NCBI GenBank assembly: GCA_963281155.1
Contig: CAUJLY010000006.1
Location: 124,001-188,000 of the forward strand
Reading direction: 5' to 3'
From: Rhabditophanes sp. KR3021
Taxonomy: Eukaryota > Nematoda > Chromadorea > Rhabditida > Alloionematidae
DNA length: 64,000 nt
In this document: positions 32,852 through 46,400 of the stretch, one piece after another
Layout: every line of letters begins with the position of its first letter
Numbering within the stretch: position 1 is the first letter of the stretch
Notes under the pieces: model-generated
Told to the model about the DNA's origin: nothing
The model's database searches: none
The model's input: the letters and a program-made list of their open reading frames with translations, nothing else
Position numbers and translations under genes: made by a program

Positions 32852-34607
32852 ATGAAAGGTATATTTATATTCCCTATTCTGCTACATGTAGTTTCATGTT
32901 TCCGTATTTTGGTGTATTTACCTGAAATGTCTAGATCGCATATGAGGGTATGTTCTAACCTAATTTACACGATTATTTGTTCTAATATTTTAAGCACATG
33001 GCTAAATTAGCAGATATTTTAGCAATTGATCATGATGTCGTAAGTAATTATTTATATATTAGCTAATTAATTTTAGACAGTTTTAGTCTCACCATTTGAT
33101 CCAAAAGAAGCAAATGAACATGGTATAAAATTGGCCAAAATTATTAGAGGTAAAGTAAACCCACATTTAGCAATTCACATGCCAGCAGAAGGTAAACTGG
33201 AACGTGATAAAAAGTCTTGGACACATGATGAGACATCTCCCATATCTGTATATTTAATGACGAAATTTGCAAATTCATTGGTAGCTCACTGTGAGGGAAT
33301 TATGAATAATGATGAATTAACTGCTCAGATTAGGAGGGAAAAATTTGATATCGCCATTGGTGAAGGTTTTGATTCGTGTATTTTTGGATTATACAAGCAA
33401 TATGGAGTTAAGAATCATATTGTTGTTTCTAGTGGTCTTTTCTTCAGTCCTCATTATGAATTGTTAGGAATTAACTATCCATCTACACAAGTTCCCGATT
33501 TATTTGCTGATTTTGGAGCTAATGGTTTTTCAATTTATGAAAGGGCTAAAAATTTATATTTTGGACTAGTATCTCATTTATTCCTGACAAGGCCAATGAA
33601 TTTAGAACAAGATTTATTTGATAAAAAATTTGGCAAAGGAGTTGTTGACATTAGAAAAACTTTTTCTGAATGTGCTTATTACATTTCAAACAGTGATCCA
33701 TTAATTGACTTTGCTAAGCCAATCACATCAAAAGTAATTGAAATTGGAGGCTTTTCAATTCCTAAAGCTAAACCATTAGATGAATATTATGAGAAAGTTA
33801 TGTCATTACGAAAAAGAAATGTTTTAATTTCCTTCGGCAGTAACGCAAAATCTTATTTAATGCATCATAGTTATAAACAAAATTTGAAGAAGGTTATCAA
33901 ATCTTTTCCTGATACAACATTTATTTGGAAATATGAGGTAGATAATGATGGTATTAGTGATGGAGTTGATAATTTAATTATTTCAAAATGGCTACCACAA
34001 ACAGATATATTAGCAGATAAAAGATTATCTGGTTTCATAACTCACGTAAGGTCTTGTCATTTTATGATTTTATATGATAGTTTTTTAAGGGTGGTCTTAA
34101 TAGTTTAACAGAAAGTTCCCAAGTTGGTGTTCCCTTAATTTTGATCGGATTATTTGGTAAGTAAAATAATTTGTTATAATGAAAAATAAATTTGCAGGAG
34201 ATCAACTACGAAATGCTCAGGTTGCTGAAAAAGTTCAATTTGGTAAAGCAGTTGAAAAATATTCGTTGTCTGATTATAATATAGTTAGAAATGCAATTGA
34301 TGAAGTTTTCTTCAAATCTGATAAATATCGAAATGCCGCAACAAAATTAATGGAAAGTATCAAAAATAAACCATACAATTCAACGGATGTCTTTATCAAA
34401 CACGTTGTATATGCGGCCAAATACGGAGCTCAGCCAATGTTTAACATTCTGGGCCAAGATCAATCTTTTATCCAAAGAAATAATTTAGATCTCCTAGTTA
34501 TTGTTGTTTCTGTTATACTTTTGTTTATTATTTTAATCTTCAAAAGCATCCAATTCTGCTGTTGTAAAAATAAGGTCACTGTTAGCGTATCTAAGAAGAA
34601 TAAGTAA
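32852..34607 (+). CDS. UDP-glycosyltransferase (UGT), five exons, full length
   Basis: Exons 32852-32947, 32995-33039, 33077-34045, 34090-34156 and 34198-34607 join to 528 aa, the normal UGT size; introns are 37-47 bp with GT-AG ends. The enzyme transfers sugar from UDP-glucose or glucuronate to lipophilic substrates in the ER lumen (detoxification). Seen: a signal peptide (MKGIFIFPILLHVVSCF), acceptor-binding N-domain, SKWLPQTDIL and the donor signature FITHGGLNSLTES...GVPLILIGLFGDQ, then a C-terminal membrane helix (LLVIVVSVILLFIILIF) and a Lys-rich cytosolic tail, as expected for type I ER UGTs. The catalytic His lies in the MRHMAKLADIL junction region (start of exon 2). No lesion found. 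Confidence 0.95.
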
Positions 34608-35710
34608 ACTTATGTTAAAATGATTTAAAATTAATTAATGTCATATTAATAAAAACAGTTATATTAATTCTTCAACTAAGTTCATATTTGCTTCAAATCC
34701 CATCTCGCTTATATAATTAAAATCAGTCACATTATTTAATCTCACCTTACGAGTTGTGAATGAAAGTGTATCAAGAAATTTTATTTATAATATTTTGCGT
34801 GTGCTTAGTATTGATTGCATGTCAATTAAATTAAATTATTTCAAATATTTTAACCAAGTGTTTATGCACATTATTTTATTAATTTAAATATCGGCATGTC
34901 CGTTTAAAATTAATCGTATAACTAATTGATTGGCCAGTTATTTGATCAAAATGGTATCAATACAACACACAATAAGTAATGTTATTTTTAAACAAAAGTA
35001 AGGGTTAATAATTTCAAATACTACTTTTTATAAAAATAACACTTTGTATAAAGATTGTGGTCTTTAATTACTAATAGTGTGTGAGCACTATTTTCATAAA
35101 TAAAACTGTCTTTTGATGTTTAAATTTTTTGTAACTTAATGATAAACATTACTGATATATGAATATCTATTTTGTATAATAAATATTTATGCTTATTCGC
35201 ATGTTCATAACGTATTGACTTTTTTTAATTCTTCGCCAAAATCAGTATCAACATTTATATGAAATAATTGGTGCAAATAAATTTCTCTTTTTCTGTTACA
35301 GCGGTCTGTATACTAGATCTAACCTAAAAACTAAATAAACCCTGATAAATGATAGCAAAATAATAATAATTTTGACATTCTGAATAATAATTAAAAGGTT
35401 AGCAAACTCAATAAATCAAATGACTCATTTAAATATATATTAGTCTTCTTACTTAACGAGTGAGCGCCATTATATACTTTCTGTGATTTAAAAGCATTGC
35501 AAGTACACATAGATTCAAAAGCATCAAAAATGATGCCAACTTTTGAAAAGTCAGTACGTGTATGATTCATACGATGATACAAATAACTTATAGGAAGTAA
35601 AATATCAATGGGGGCAAAATATATTTAGATCATAACAAATCATCTTTAGCAAATGAACTGCCTATTTAATAGAAAGGTTATATGCCCAACATCATTCTTT
35701 GATTAAAGCT
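34608..35710. other. Intergenic
   Basis: AT-rich, no frames or repeats recognised. Includes the 3' side of UGT and the 5' side of the metalloproteinase pseudogene. Confidence 0.4.
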
Positions 35711-37217
35711 ATGATAATTACATCAACAAAAGGTTTTTTGTTAATACTTCCATTATGTTTAATTCTAAGATGTAATGGATTTCATTTAACGGATCTTTTT
35801 GGAGAAGAGAAGTAATGCTCCAGTCTCTAATGAAAAAGCTATGGCAATTTAATGAGCAAAATATATTTTGTAAACTTTTTATATTTAATCTTATTATATT
35901 TATTTTATTTAAGAGTTTTCTTCAAAACTATGGATATGTTCAACCAGGGCAGATGACTCAAGGCATGTCTGGTGATTATTCTGACCTTTCATCAATTTAT
36001 TCAAACGGTATTAAATAGTTTCAAAAATTTGCTGGCTTAACAGAAGCGGGAGAATTAACAGAGGAGACTATGATGCAAATGACAAAACCGCGTTGTGGTA
36101 TAGCGGATATACAAGCACTATCGTCAAGTAATGGAGTAGCATTAAAGTGGAAAAAAGAAATCTAACATACGCTTTGATAAACTATAAGCAAAGTAATAAA
36201 CTAGAAAATGTTAGAACTGCGCATCGGGAGGCATTTAAAGCATGGTCAGAAGTTGTACCATTAGATTTTAAAGAAGTTAGCCATACGGATCCAAATGCTG
36301 ACTTTAAAATACTATTTGCATATTCGAATTAGTAAGTTTATAATACTTTAAAAATTAATTCATTTTTATTAATATTCATTAATCAATTTTTTTAATAGTG
36401 GAGATAGTTCGTAGGTTATATCAAATTAGATAATGACTTAATATATTATTTTAAGACCATTCGATGGAGCTGGGACGTTTTAGGTAAATTTAAATTCTTG
36501 TATGAAAATGTATTCATGGAATAGTGATGGATTTTTAATTGAAAATAAATTGATACATTTTTCGTTTAAATATGGTGAATATGTTTCATAAACTATATTA
36601 ATATTAATTCATTTAAATGTGTACAAGTGTTAAATTAATTTTTACAGCACATGCAACCTTTCCTAATGGTGGAACTATTCACTTCGATGCTGATGAAACA
36701 TGGGTTTATATGGTTAATGGAAAAACTGATCTTTTTTTCAGTTGCACTTCATGAAATTGGTGAGTCAACCACAATAATTATATAAAATATTAAAAACTTT
36801 TTTCAATTAGGACATGCATTAGGCCTCGCTCATGTTGACAATAAAAAATCAATTATGTTCCCATTTAATTCACCAAATACGTATACTAACGGCAATTTCA
36901 AAAGACCTGTTTTGGATATATTAGATATTCGTAAGATACAAAGTATTTATAGCCCTAGAAATGTACCAGTTAAACCTCAAATCAATGGTGGCAGTCGTAA
37001 GGTAGCAGTAAAACCTCAAAGCAATGGTGGTATAAAAGAAGGAAGTCGAAGTTCATCGTCAAGTTCATGCAATGGATGTAGAGATCAACGATATGCGAAC
37101 ATATGTGAATTATGTGTGGAAACAACCACGAAATGTGAAACAAAAAATTATATTGAAAGATGTATTGTGACAAGATGTGAAACAAGAAACGGAAATACTA
37201 AATGTTATAGACCTTAA
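35711..37217 (+). pseudogene. Matrix metalloproteinase pseudogene
   Basis: All MMP parts are present in order. A signal peptide (FLLILPLCLILRC), propeptide with FLQNYGYVQPGQ, cysteine switch PRCGIADI, catalytic domain (WKKRNLTYALINY, FKAWSEVVPLDF, HATFPNGGTIHFDAD), zinc site HEIGHALGLAH across a 47-bp intron, and Met-turn SIMFPF. The tail is Ser/Asn-rich and then Cys-rich (CNGCRDQRYANICELCVE). Lesions: a frameshift at about 35812, TAG at 36016 in place of a sense codon in the propeptide (IK-stop-FQKFAG), and an extra T in the T7 run near 36735. The family cleaves extracellular matrix. Confidence 0.87.
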
Positions 37218-38275
37218 TGATAATAACGGTCTAGAATTTCTTTCAATTTTAATATGCATTTCGGATCTACTCAATCCGTAAACAGATTCAATGATTCCAT
37301 GTATCGTTTCTTTGCTTACATAATAATGGCTGCAATCAAATAAGTTTATTTTAAATTTGATTATTTTTACCGTTTTAAATTGTTAAAGAAAATAAGCATT
37401 TTTTTTAAATATCATAAAATAGTTTCTAAGTAATTTTCATGTTTTTGAACATTTGCATAAATCATAAATTCGCATATTTATCTAAGTTCATTAATCAAAT
37501 GTACAGTGGAACATGTTGTCTCTTTTTATTTAATTGGTTGTTTTATTGTAGTAATTATTAGACATCCTGTCTTCAATACTACCGATTTACGATGATAATG
37601 GATGGAAACTTATTTAGATGCGCAATAACACTTTAACTTTACTTTAATTATAACAAATCTTTCAATACAATTTAACTATATACAAAGTGGTGATAATGAT
37701 ATAATATAGATAGGGGAATGATAATCTTACTTTGTTTTTGTCATGAAGCAAACAGTATTTGGGATAATATGTATAATGAATGACGTGGAAGATATATGAT
37801 GACCGGTTGTTCTTATTAATATATTTATGAGTATAAGTGTTTTAACGATAATAAAGTGTGAACATAAATAAGTATTTTATGATAGTTTTTAATAGGTTTC
37901 TCTTGTGGCACTGATTCTGTAATCTAACCTGAATCACCGACAAGGAACACTATAAATAATATAAATGAGGATAATCTATTTTGGCGTAATTAGGATGTTA
38001 TGATTCTAATTGGCAGAGTAATGCTGTCGAGTTCCCAACAGCTATCTGTATTGGGATCTTCGCACAACAAATTAGAACAGCATCAATTATTTTGCATCTT
38101 TAAATGCTTGTAAAAGAAATGTGCTTGATATTATAAACGTCTTGATTTATATTTGACACTACTTTTTTTATCAAATATTAAACATTAAGAAATACTTTAA
38201 TAAAAATATAATATTGTTGCATGTCAAAAAATACAAGAATTTGTAAATAAACTTTAAAATTTTTTAAAATATTTA
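37218..38275. other. Intergenic
   Basis: AT-rich, nothing recognised. Confidence 0.4.
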
Positions 38276-39234
38276 TTACAAAGTGTCTTGAAATGTTTTG
38301 TTTGAATTGGGCCATATTTCTTCTAGTTCATTCATTTTTTTCATCATTGTATTATATAATTCAATTTGCTCCTCTTTTTCGGTACTTAAATTCTTTTCAA
38401 AAATATTCTGAATTAATAAATTTGATTCTTTATGGATGCTTTGTAGCTCGGCCATTCTTCCTATTATTTCAGCATTAACTTTGTCTTGAGTGATTATATA
38501 TAACCTGGTACATACGGCAGACATTGCTACAGCTACAAATATCAAAATATATATAATAATAACATTAATTTTGATATCTTTTTTAAAATATGATACATCT
38601 TCACGTAAGTTAACATTTTCTTGAGAAAGAATGGAATTCAACTCTTGGAGTTTAATTTTGTTATTAGATTCTTCAGTGTATTGCTCAATAATATTGTTTT
38701 CTATTTTAATTAATGATTTCATTTGAATTGATAAATTTTTAAATTCATTACACTTTTTTAAAAGTGAAATATTACTTTTTTCTGCATCTTCACAAGTTTT
38801 TTTAAGTTAGCAATGTCTTGTTGTAGACAAATGATATCTAGTGATAATTTTTGATCTACCAAAATATCGTTACTTTAATTTAAACTATTTTTATTCATTG
38901 GAATTTCAATATTTTCAAAACTTGGATCCATTATTATATCATTAAATTCTGTATTTTTATCCAAAAAAGTTACTGGGTCCAATTTATCTACATTTTTTGA
39001 TATAAAATCCAAAGTACGCAGTATTGGAAATTTTTTATTGTCAACAACAGCCAAACATTCAGAACAATACTCAATTGAATAATTCTAAAAGTATTGTCTA
39101 ATGTCAATTTAAATAATTAAATATATTACCTTATTTTGGAAACATTTAAAACAACAAAAATGACCACACCCAAAGATGCCAACACGGCGATCTTCAATAA
39201 GTTCTATGCAAACAATGCAACAAAGTGTCTTCAT
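38276..39234 (-). pseudogene. RING-finger / coiled-coil / membrane protein, two lesions
   Basis: Exon 1 (39234 to about 39132) encodes the first RING half: CCIVCIELIEDRRVG, then CGHFCCFKCF. After an intron the second half continues IEYCSECLAVVD. This C3HC4-like pattern marks E3 ubiquitin ligases. A linker (FPILRTLDFISKNVDKLDP), a coiled coil (LSLDIICLQQDIANLKK), a membrane helix (INVIIIYILIFVAVAMSAVC) and a second coiled coil follow to EEIWPNSNK. There is a TAA after MNKNSLN (about 38880) and a missing A in an A-run near 38800; restoring it would join the frame to the 148-codon C-terminal ORF. If the stop is an intron remnant the gene could be live, but I favour a recent pseudogene. Confidence 0.65.
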
Positions 39235-39420
39235 GCTTAATAACTTATGAAATTAATGTTTTCATATATGCTTTTATACTAATTTTCTTATCTATTTTAT
39301 CTTTTACTTAAACAATAACACCCTTAATGATCAATATTATATTGTAGTAAAACTATCTAATTCACAGTTGATGATTTTTATCATTTTGAGATAAGTTAAA
39401 GTCTTAGTGTTGATTCAGAA

Positions 39421-39890
39421 GCCTTTAGCTGCTCATTTTTTGAAACTTTTCTTGCCAATATTTCAGTGTCTTTTCGTTATCTTCAATGTTTTTTGTAAGA
39501 GATGAAACATCTTCCGACAACTTTTTACGCAAGATGTCATTTATACATTTTAAATCAGAAATTAATAATTCTATTTCCTTTGTTTTATTTTGACTGGACT
39601 TGACATAATTTAAGACTGCTTCTTCTTGCAAGTTAGTTTGTTTTATTAATTCTTTTTCTGTTTCAATTAAATCTGTCTGTACTTGACTTAATTCTTCATC
39701 GTTTCTTTCAGTCCTTTCGTCTAATCTTCCTTAAAGTCTTTTGATTGTTTGATTTATTTTAGTAACTTCAGACATTACAATTTTATGATTATTTTCTTGA
39801 AGATCATCTTTTGTCACATTTTCCTGACTATTTTTCATCTTGCCCAATTGTTCTTTCAAGCTGCGATTATCTTTTTGTAATAATATATAT
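39421..39890 (-). pseudogene. Coiled-coil fragment, paralogue of the RING gene
   Basis: Frames LKDNRSLKEQLGKMKNSQEN, then TAA, then NDEELSQVQTDLIETEKELI and QEEAVLNYVKSSQ...TLKYWQEKFQKM-stop form a long K/E/L/Q heptad-like stretch. No RING is visible upstream. It sits directly 5' of the RING gene and in the same orientation, so a truncated tandem duplicate is likely. Homology rests on composition and arrangement only. Confidence 0.45.
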
Positions 39891-41537
39891 AATATCTATT
39901 TCATTCACAGGCACAACACTTTTAGTTCATTTAATAGGAGCAAAATTAATCATATTTTTTGGGTAACTGTTTAAGAATAAATTAAAATAGTTTCGGCAAA
40001 TGAGTAATACAATTTAATTACACCGTAAATACCTTTTTATAGTTTTTAAACTGATTAATAAATAACAACTTATGAATTTCTTTCTAACAAAAAGTAAATG
40101 AACTTTCTTTTATGATAATTTATTGAACTTATTTTGTAATGAACATTTTGTAAAGTTATCATTTTTGACAACAATTTTATGAAATTATATTTTGTATGTT
40201 CTTTCATAAAGAATATAGAAAGTTCTCATTTTATAAACCGATACCGCATTAAAAATATGTGATAATTATTATATTAAACTGAAAGTGCTTTTATTGTTGT
40301 AGTAAAAAATTAAATAATTAGAGGTAATAAAATAGTCATTATCCTAATGGATTCTGCATATTTGTGAAGACGGTTTCTTTTGCTCTTAAAAAGCAGTTGA
40401 CATAAAGCGATCAATCTTAAAAGTCCCTGTGACAAAGGTTTTTTAAAAATGATAAATAGTTTTATATGTTGATTGTCTTTGAGCATAACTAATCATTTGT
40501 AGTATAAAAATATCCCTCGCATATTCAGTTGACATTGTCAATATTGAAAATAATGAGAACTTTTATGAACTATTATGATATTTATAAGAAATAATACGTC
40601 GTTTTAAATGAAAGCATAAAAATCCTCTATGTAAATTAGTCCTATTGTTTTAAAAAGGTACACGTGTAACGAGTGTCGAATTTTAATCCTTATTATTCTA
40701 TTTCCTGCACATATTACTTCTTTCCGTCTTTTTTATAATAATCAAAAGGAAGTTATTGAGTTTACAACGTCATGATACAAATATGTTTTTGACGATCAGG
40801 AATATATGTGTGTGTTATTATTTAGAATGCTCTTTTGAATTTTGACAATGAATAAATTTACACGGAAGCAATGTAACCTGAATAACTGAAGGAAGTAATG
40901 AGTAAAATAAGGGAAAAATATTTATTTACTATTGTTTGTGAGATCGACTGATCTTGACAACAACACATATAAAAGGACAACCTTTTGATAGCACAATCAT
41001 TTTTTATAAGTAACACGCAAGCAACAACACCCCTCAAACAACGCTTATTGTAACTGTTTATTACTAAAACCATATGATTTTGTTAAGAGATAGTGAAGTA
41101 CATTTGAATATTAGATATTCAATAATAAATTTTATATTGAATTTTCAGGTAAAGATTTAAATGATTCGGTGTATTGAAATAAACACAATTTATAAGGCTA
41201 CTAAATGAATCATCCACAATCATATTTTTGAACGCTAATTTTAGATTAAAGCATTGCCATGATCTTATTGCACAATCATTACATTCATCAAGTATATGGA
41301 GTGTAAGGTAACAATATCTGTTTAATATATAGCGCATGAAATAATAAATACTCTTACTGAAATCGGTAGGCAAAAAGTTGCTTTGTTGGAGCAATTAAGT
41401 TCAATAACCTGAAGATTCTTGAAACACATAAATAAATTTTTATTTAGTGCTGTTACATAATGGGGAAATATTTAGAAGTTTGTGGTTAATTTTTAAAATA
41501 ATATATTGAGGAAATAATTGTTTTTGAGTAGATATAA
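39891..41537. other. Intergenic
   Basis: AT-rich. Small frames at 40858-41073 and 41119-41394 have no motif or plausible start. No RNA genes or repeats recognised. Confidence 0.4.
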
Positions 41538-42502
41538 TTAGTTTGAATCAAATTTACAGCGAATTTCAATTGTATAACCAACGTTCTTACGCTGATATTT
41601 ATGTTTTTCATCTGATTCACATTTACTACATTCAAATAAACAAACTTGCCATTCTTCAGCATCTTTTGATGTAAAACACTTTTGAAGTGCCCCGTAAGCA
41701 AAAGAATGTTCTGTGAATGGAGTTAGATCACCTCTTTCTTCTTTTGTTGTGTTTTCAACACCATAAAGAGATATAATTGAATTTTCTAAATATTGAAAAT
41801 AGTCGTCGGAGCAGTTAATCTTTACTTTCTTAATATAAAGTTTAGAATGTTTTCCTTTTACAGCAAGGTCTCCCATTATTGTATTTTTTAAGATTGCATT
41901 TATGGCATTTGATTTATTGTAAAGATTTAATAAATGACCTGCATATGTGGTGTCAGTACCCCTTCCAACATAAATTACTTGTTCTAAACATTCAATAAAA
42001 TCGCTGTTTTGATCTTTTTTGTAATATAGATAAACATAACGTGTTTCAGGTTCATCTAATATTATGCTTAAATTTGTTTCGACATAATTTCCAAATTCAG
42101 GGCTAACATATTTATTTGAAAAAATACCACATTCTAACTTATTCATCTTGTCTTCTACTTTATCGTTTATTTCAAGAATTCTGGCAGTGTAATCATCATC
42201 ACAATTCTCCAAAAAAGGTTCCACAGTTCCGAAATAAAAATCCTCAAAGTCTTCTAACGTATCTAGTTGTTTAGTATGAACAAAATCTATTTTTACAAGA
42301 CCTAAAATCTTTTCATTCCTTTTTTCAGCACCACCACATTCTTTTTCTGATAAACTGATAAGAGTAAGCATTTCATCAATTATGTCATCCTCTACAACGG
42401 GAATCGATGCCTCGTTAATCTGGCAATCTAAAATAATTTAATTGTATATAATGTAAATATTTATAACTTACAACCACCACACATATTACCAAGTTCTTTC
42501 AT
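41538..42502 (-). CDS. GIY-YIG nuclease-domain protein (LEM-3/ANKLE1-like), two exons
   Basis: Exon 1 is 42502-42472 and exon 2 is 42427-41538, with a 43-bp GTAAGT...TTTTAG intron; together 306 aa. The GIY-YIG core lies at residues about 138-230: TRYVYLYYKKD (GIY strand), VIYVGRG (YIG strand), H at AGHLLNL, and E in YLENSIISLYG. This arrangement (large GIY-YIG with a C-terminal Cys-rich stretch) resembles the ANKLE1/LEM-3 nuclease domain, which cuts branched DNA. No ankyrin or LEM domain is present. A diverged duplicate lies at 63061-64000, and a further C-terminal scrap at 43262-43442. No lesion seen. Catalytic residues are assigned by motif position, not alignment. Confidence 0.72.
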
Positions 42503-43049
42503 AATTTATATTGTTTTCTTTGAGTTCCAGTTATTTACTACAATAATAACAATTAATCTAATTTATTAAAAATAACATGAATTAACTATCGAAATAATAA
42601 ATTTAAAAAATATCAAAAGATCACCAATATCACTTACTAATTATAAATAATAGATGATATTGATTATAAATGAGCATTCTATATTATCTTTAAAAGTATA
42701 CAAATATTTTAAACAATTCAAATGCTTATAATCAGAAATAAATAAGTTTGAGAGTAATATTTACACTTATTATTTTGATAAAAACTCTTAACGATTAGTC
42801 ATAATAGTTTTTCCTTTGATTTAATATGAACTGTTTATACAATATTTTTTTTCGATTATTGATCATGTTATCAGTCAAAATTATATTTATAGTAATCTTT
42901 ACTTTATTTTTCTTAAAGACATAACTTGACTAACTTTCTTGTATAGTGTTAAAATGTTATCTATAAAAATGTATGCTATAACAATTTAATTATGAGTAAA
43001 ATTATCCTTGGAATCAAACTAAACTAACAAATCATATTTGATAGCTTCT
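42503..43049. other. Intergenic
   Basis: No feature recognised. Confidence 0.35.
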
Positions 43050-43190
43050 TCAACAACGACAATGCAAACAATATCTACAACAACTGTTGTTCGACCTATA
43101 ACGACTACTAAGGCTGTTGCAACTTTAAATGTAAACTTTATTTTTATTATTACGATTTGTTTTGTGTTCATGTCTTTGATCATGTTATAA
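43050..43190 (+). pseudogene. Thr-rich membrane-tail exon remnant A
   Basis: Reads TTMQTISTTTVVRPITTTKA followed by a hydrophobic tail (NVNFIFIITICFVFMSLIM) and stop. It looks like the last exon of a secreted mucin-like, membrane-anchored protein. A similar tail lies at 62640-62757 (+), again just upstream of a GIY-YIG copy on the minus strand. No upstream exons are recognised. Confidence 0.5.
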
Positions 43191-43261
43191 ACTTTATTTA
43201 TAAAAAATCAAATGATGCTGCTATTATATACGTTCGGAGTTATTTAATTTATTGAAAATTA

Positions 43262-43442
43262 AATCTATTTTATTGTATTACATAATGGGAAAATATTTAG
43301 AAGTTCATGATAAATTTTTAAAATAGTCAAATGCAATATATTGAGGAAATAATTGCTTTTGAATAGATATAATTAGTTTGAATCAAATTTACAATAAATT
43401 TCAATTGTATGATCAACGTTCTTACGCTGATATTTATGCATA
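43262..43442 (-). pseudogene. GIY-YIG protein C-terminal scrap
   Basis: A near-copy of 41445-41612 (the end of the GIY-YIG gene and its 3' flank). It encodes KYQRKNV(D/G)(H/Y)TIEI(Y/R)CKFDSN with stop. It is cut at 43443 by the end of the CACGGTGGTAC transposon, and its continuation is not found beyond the other end at 46460. So the rest was lost, not merely split. Confidence 0.7.
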
Positions 43443-46400
43443 CACGGTGGTACATTTTTTCTATAATTTTTTTTTGCCGATATTATGATATATTCTTGAT
43501 CAGCAAGAAAAAGTAAGTCTAATGAGGCCATTTTAAAAGAAAAAAGTACTTTGCGCAAAAACGCTAGGAGGCTCTCAAAGGGGGTCATTTTCAATAAACA
43601 CAGTTAAATTTATAACTTTGATTTTGTAATTGGATAAGATACTTTAACCATCCTCCTGATTCAAACCTGCTATTCTGATCATATTTTTGTTGATCAAAGC
43701 GTGCAAACTTTCAATTGGTTGTTCGCTAAAGTAATTTAAGGACTTAAAATCTCCAATCTGATGTGGCATGTGAGAGACAAGAAAGTGAGCTTTAGGTTGA
43801 ACATTTAAATCCAATACATTCTTTGAAATAGCAATCTTGAATTTATTGATGGCCTCAATTGCATTGTCCATTTCCGTTTGATTTAATTCTTTTGCAACAG
43901 AATATTTTTTGACTTCATTTAGAGTATTCATAATTTCCTTGTAGCCATCCAAAATAACATCATTACCATCAAATCTTTCTAACCCAACAAACAAATTTTC
44001 ATATTTATCCAATATCTTTGAAACATTATTTCCGGAAAACTTTTGCTAATACTTGGAAGCTTTTGCACCAGTACTTTTGAGATTCAATTCGAACATTTCC
44101 AATTTAGTTAAATCAACTTCCATATTAACACCTTCGTGTTCACTATCTAAATCGCCGTTTTCAATTTCATCACCTTCTGAATCTACATCAGAATCTTCAC
44201 TATGTTGTTTTTCTTCGGTTTCTTCATTTTCAATATCTTCAACATCATCTTCATTTTCTTCATCGCATTCATCAGTTGAGTCCATTAAATCTTTATCAAG
44301 GTTTTTAAAGTATTCTTCGATCTTGTCATACGTACTTTCAAATATGCCCATTAGTATATGAAGAAAGGGAAAATGTATAAGTTCAGATTTGATTTTGAAA
44401 ATTGGTGGTTTATCTAATGAATACTTTCTTAAAGGAAATTTTATCGCTGCATCTATTCGGCTAATACCTTCTCTGAAATATCTCCATTTCTTTCCCTTTC
44501 TGCGAACTTTTGTTTTGAAAATGCATTTAATGCAAAGGAAGGAACAATTAGGACCTTTGTGTCCAATAACAGCACACAAAAATGTATAATCACCAGTCAG
44601 ATGCAGGCTAATTGGATAGAATTTGTTGGGACTTAGCTCAATCATGGTAAAACTTTCGAGTTGTTTGGCAATATCTTTGTAACAATGACTCATGTTAAGG
44701 TACGTGTCTGAACCATGCATAAGTGAGATCAAAGTTATATTATTTATGCCATTGGTAAGTTTCTTGTCATTCACACATTTGATTAAAATCCCAAGTTTTG
44801 TAGTTGTCGAGCCTTTGTCTCCAACTAAGCAAATTTTAACCTCATCATTTACCAAATCCAAAGCGTTATTTTCAACAATTTATTTATTCTGTCAGACAAT
44901 ATTTCTTGAATATTTTCAACTTCAGCATGAGGTATGAAATTGATTGTTTCACCATCAGCATTTTTTATTGCTACCGATAAATAACCAACTCTCCCTTTTT
45001 GGATTCCTTTTTTGAACAAATTTACCTTTCTTACATCGGGTAATATATCAAATCCCAATCCTTTCAATATTTTTTTGATTAAGCGGTAGTTGTGAAAAGA
45101 TAGGCTTAATTGAATCCAGAAAAGAGCTGCTTCTTCAATAGTTAACTTTATAGAATGGTCGTCAGTTAGTCGTTTGCATAAACCATCGACAAGTTGGTTT
45201 TTATTCTCAGCACCACCATTTATTTTTTGAATAAAGTCAATAAGTAAAGCTTGCCGTTTGTACTGACCACTAAGACAAAGTTCTTCATAACGAGTTACCT
45301 CACGTTTTTTTGGCAATGCCTTTAAAGCAATCTTCAAGTTTTTGTTTGCTGTTGTTAGTTTACTTTCAAGCAAACGATTCAATGAATCTTTTTTTCTTTT
45401 GAGCTTTGTATCATCCTAAAAAATAATAAATAATATGTAAAATAATATTTATAAACATACTTCACGAAGAGATTTAAATTTGTCCAAATTAATCTTCAGA
45501 TTAATGATCTCATTCTCCAACTCTAATATTCTTTGCTCAAAGGTTAATTTTTCTTTTATTTGGTCTTTAACAGTATTTTCTAATTTGCCAATTTGATCTT
45601 TGACAATATTTTCTAATTGGTCAACTTGTTCTCTTAATAATAATTTTTCCTTTTGCAATAAGTTTGCAGCATATATAACGTCCTGCCAAACAATTATAAT
45701 GATAATAAACGTGTAAAACTTACTGGATTTTGTTTAAGCGGATTTAACAAGTTTGCAATAGCAAGTTTTTCTGCTAACATTTGTTTTCTATCCGGGTTTG
45801 AAGGTGTTCCGCCTTTGTTTATGGATTGGGAGGCTTCATTTGAATTGTCACTCATGTTATAGTCCATTTAATAGTATATTATGCAAGAAAAGTTTGTTTG
45901 AATATCGGCAAAGTATGTATTTTTAGATGTCGTTCGAAGACAATGTATTACAACTTGCAATAATAATAGACTATTTGTTTATTGATATGATACTGGTTTG
46001 ATGAGCAAATATTAATTTTTATTAATTAAGTTATTTTGAACCAAATATTAAAATCCATGTAACTCAAAAAAATTTGCCAAGCCAATAGCTCAAGAATGAC
46101 ATACCTGGGTTAAATTGTAAGGGGAACAAGATATGAGTAATGATTTTGATGCAAAAACGTAAAATTTTCAAAAATATCTCATATCACCAAAAAGAATGTC
46201 TTTTGTTAAAATCCAACATAAGCATTTGAAAATACTACAAAAACTGTAATGAAAAAGTGTCTTTCGTTTTTTAAAATTATAAATTTAAATGTGCTTATTG
46301 AAAATGACCCCCTTTGAGAGACTCCTAGCGTTTTTGCGCAAAGTACTTTTTTCTTTTAAAATAGCCTCATTAGGCTTACTTTTTCGTGCTGAACAAGAAT

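Noticed and set aside
41538..42502. Functional link between BAF at 14436 and the GIY-YIG protein
   Set aside because: LEM-3/ANKLE1 proteins bind BAF through a LEM domain, but no LEM domain is visible here and the genes are 27 kb apart.
44053..44589. Plus-strand ORFs (102 and 66 codons) inside the transposase
   Set aside because: They mirror the acidic loop and core of the minus-strand transposase and show low-complexity Ser runs.
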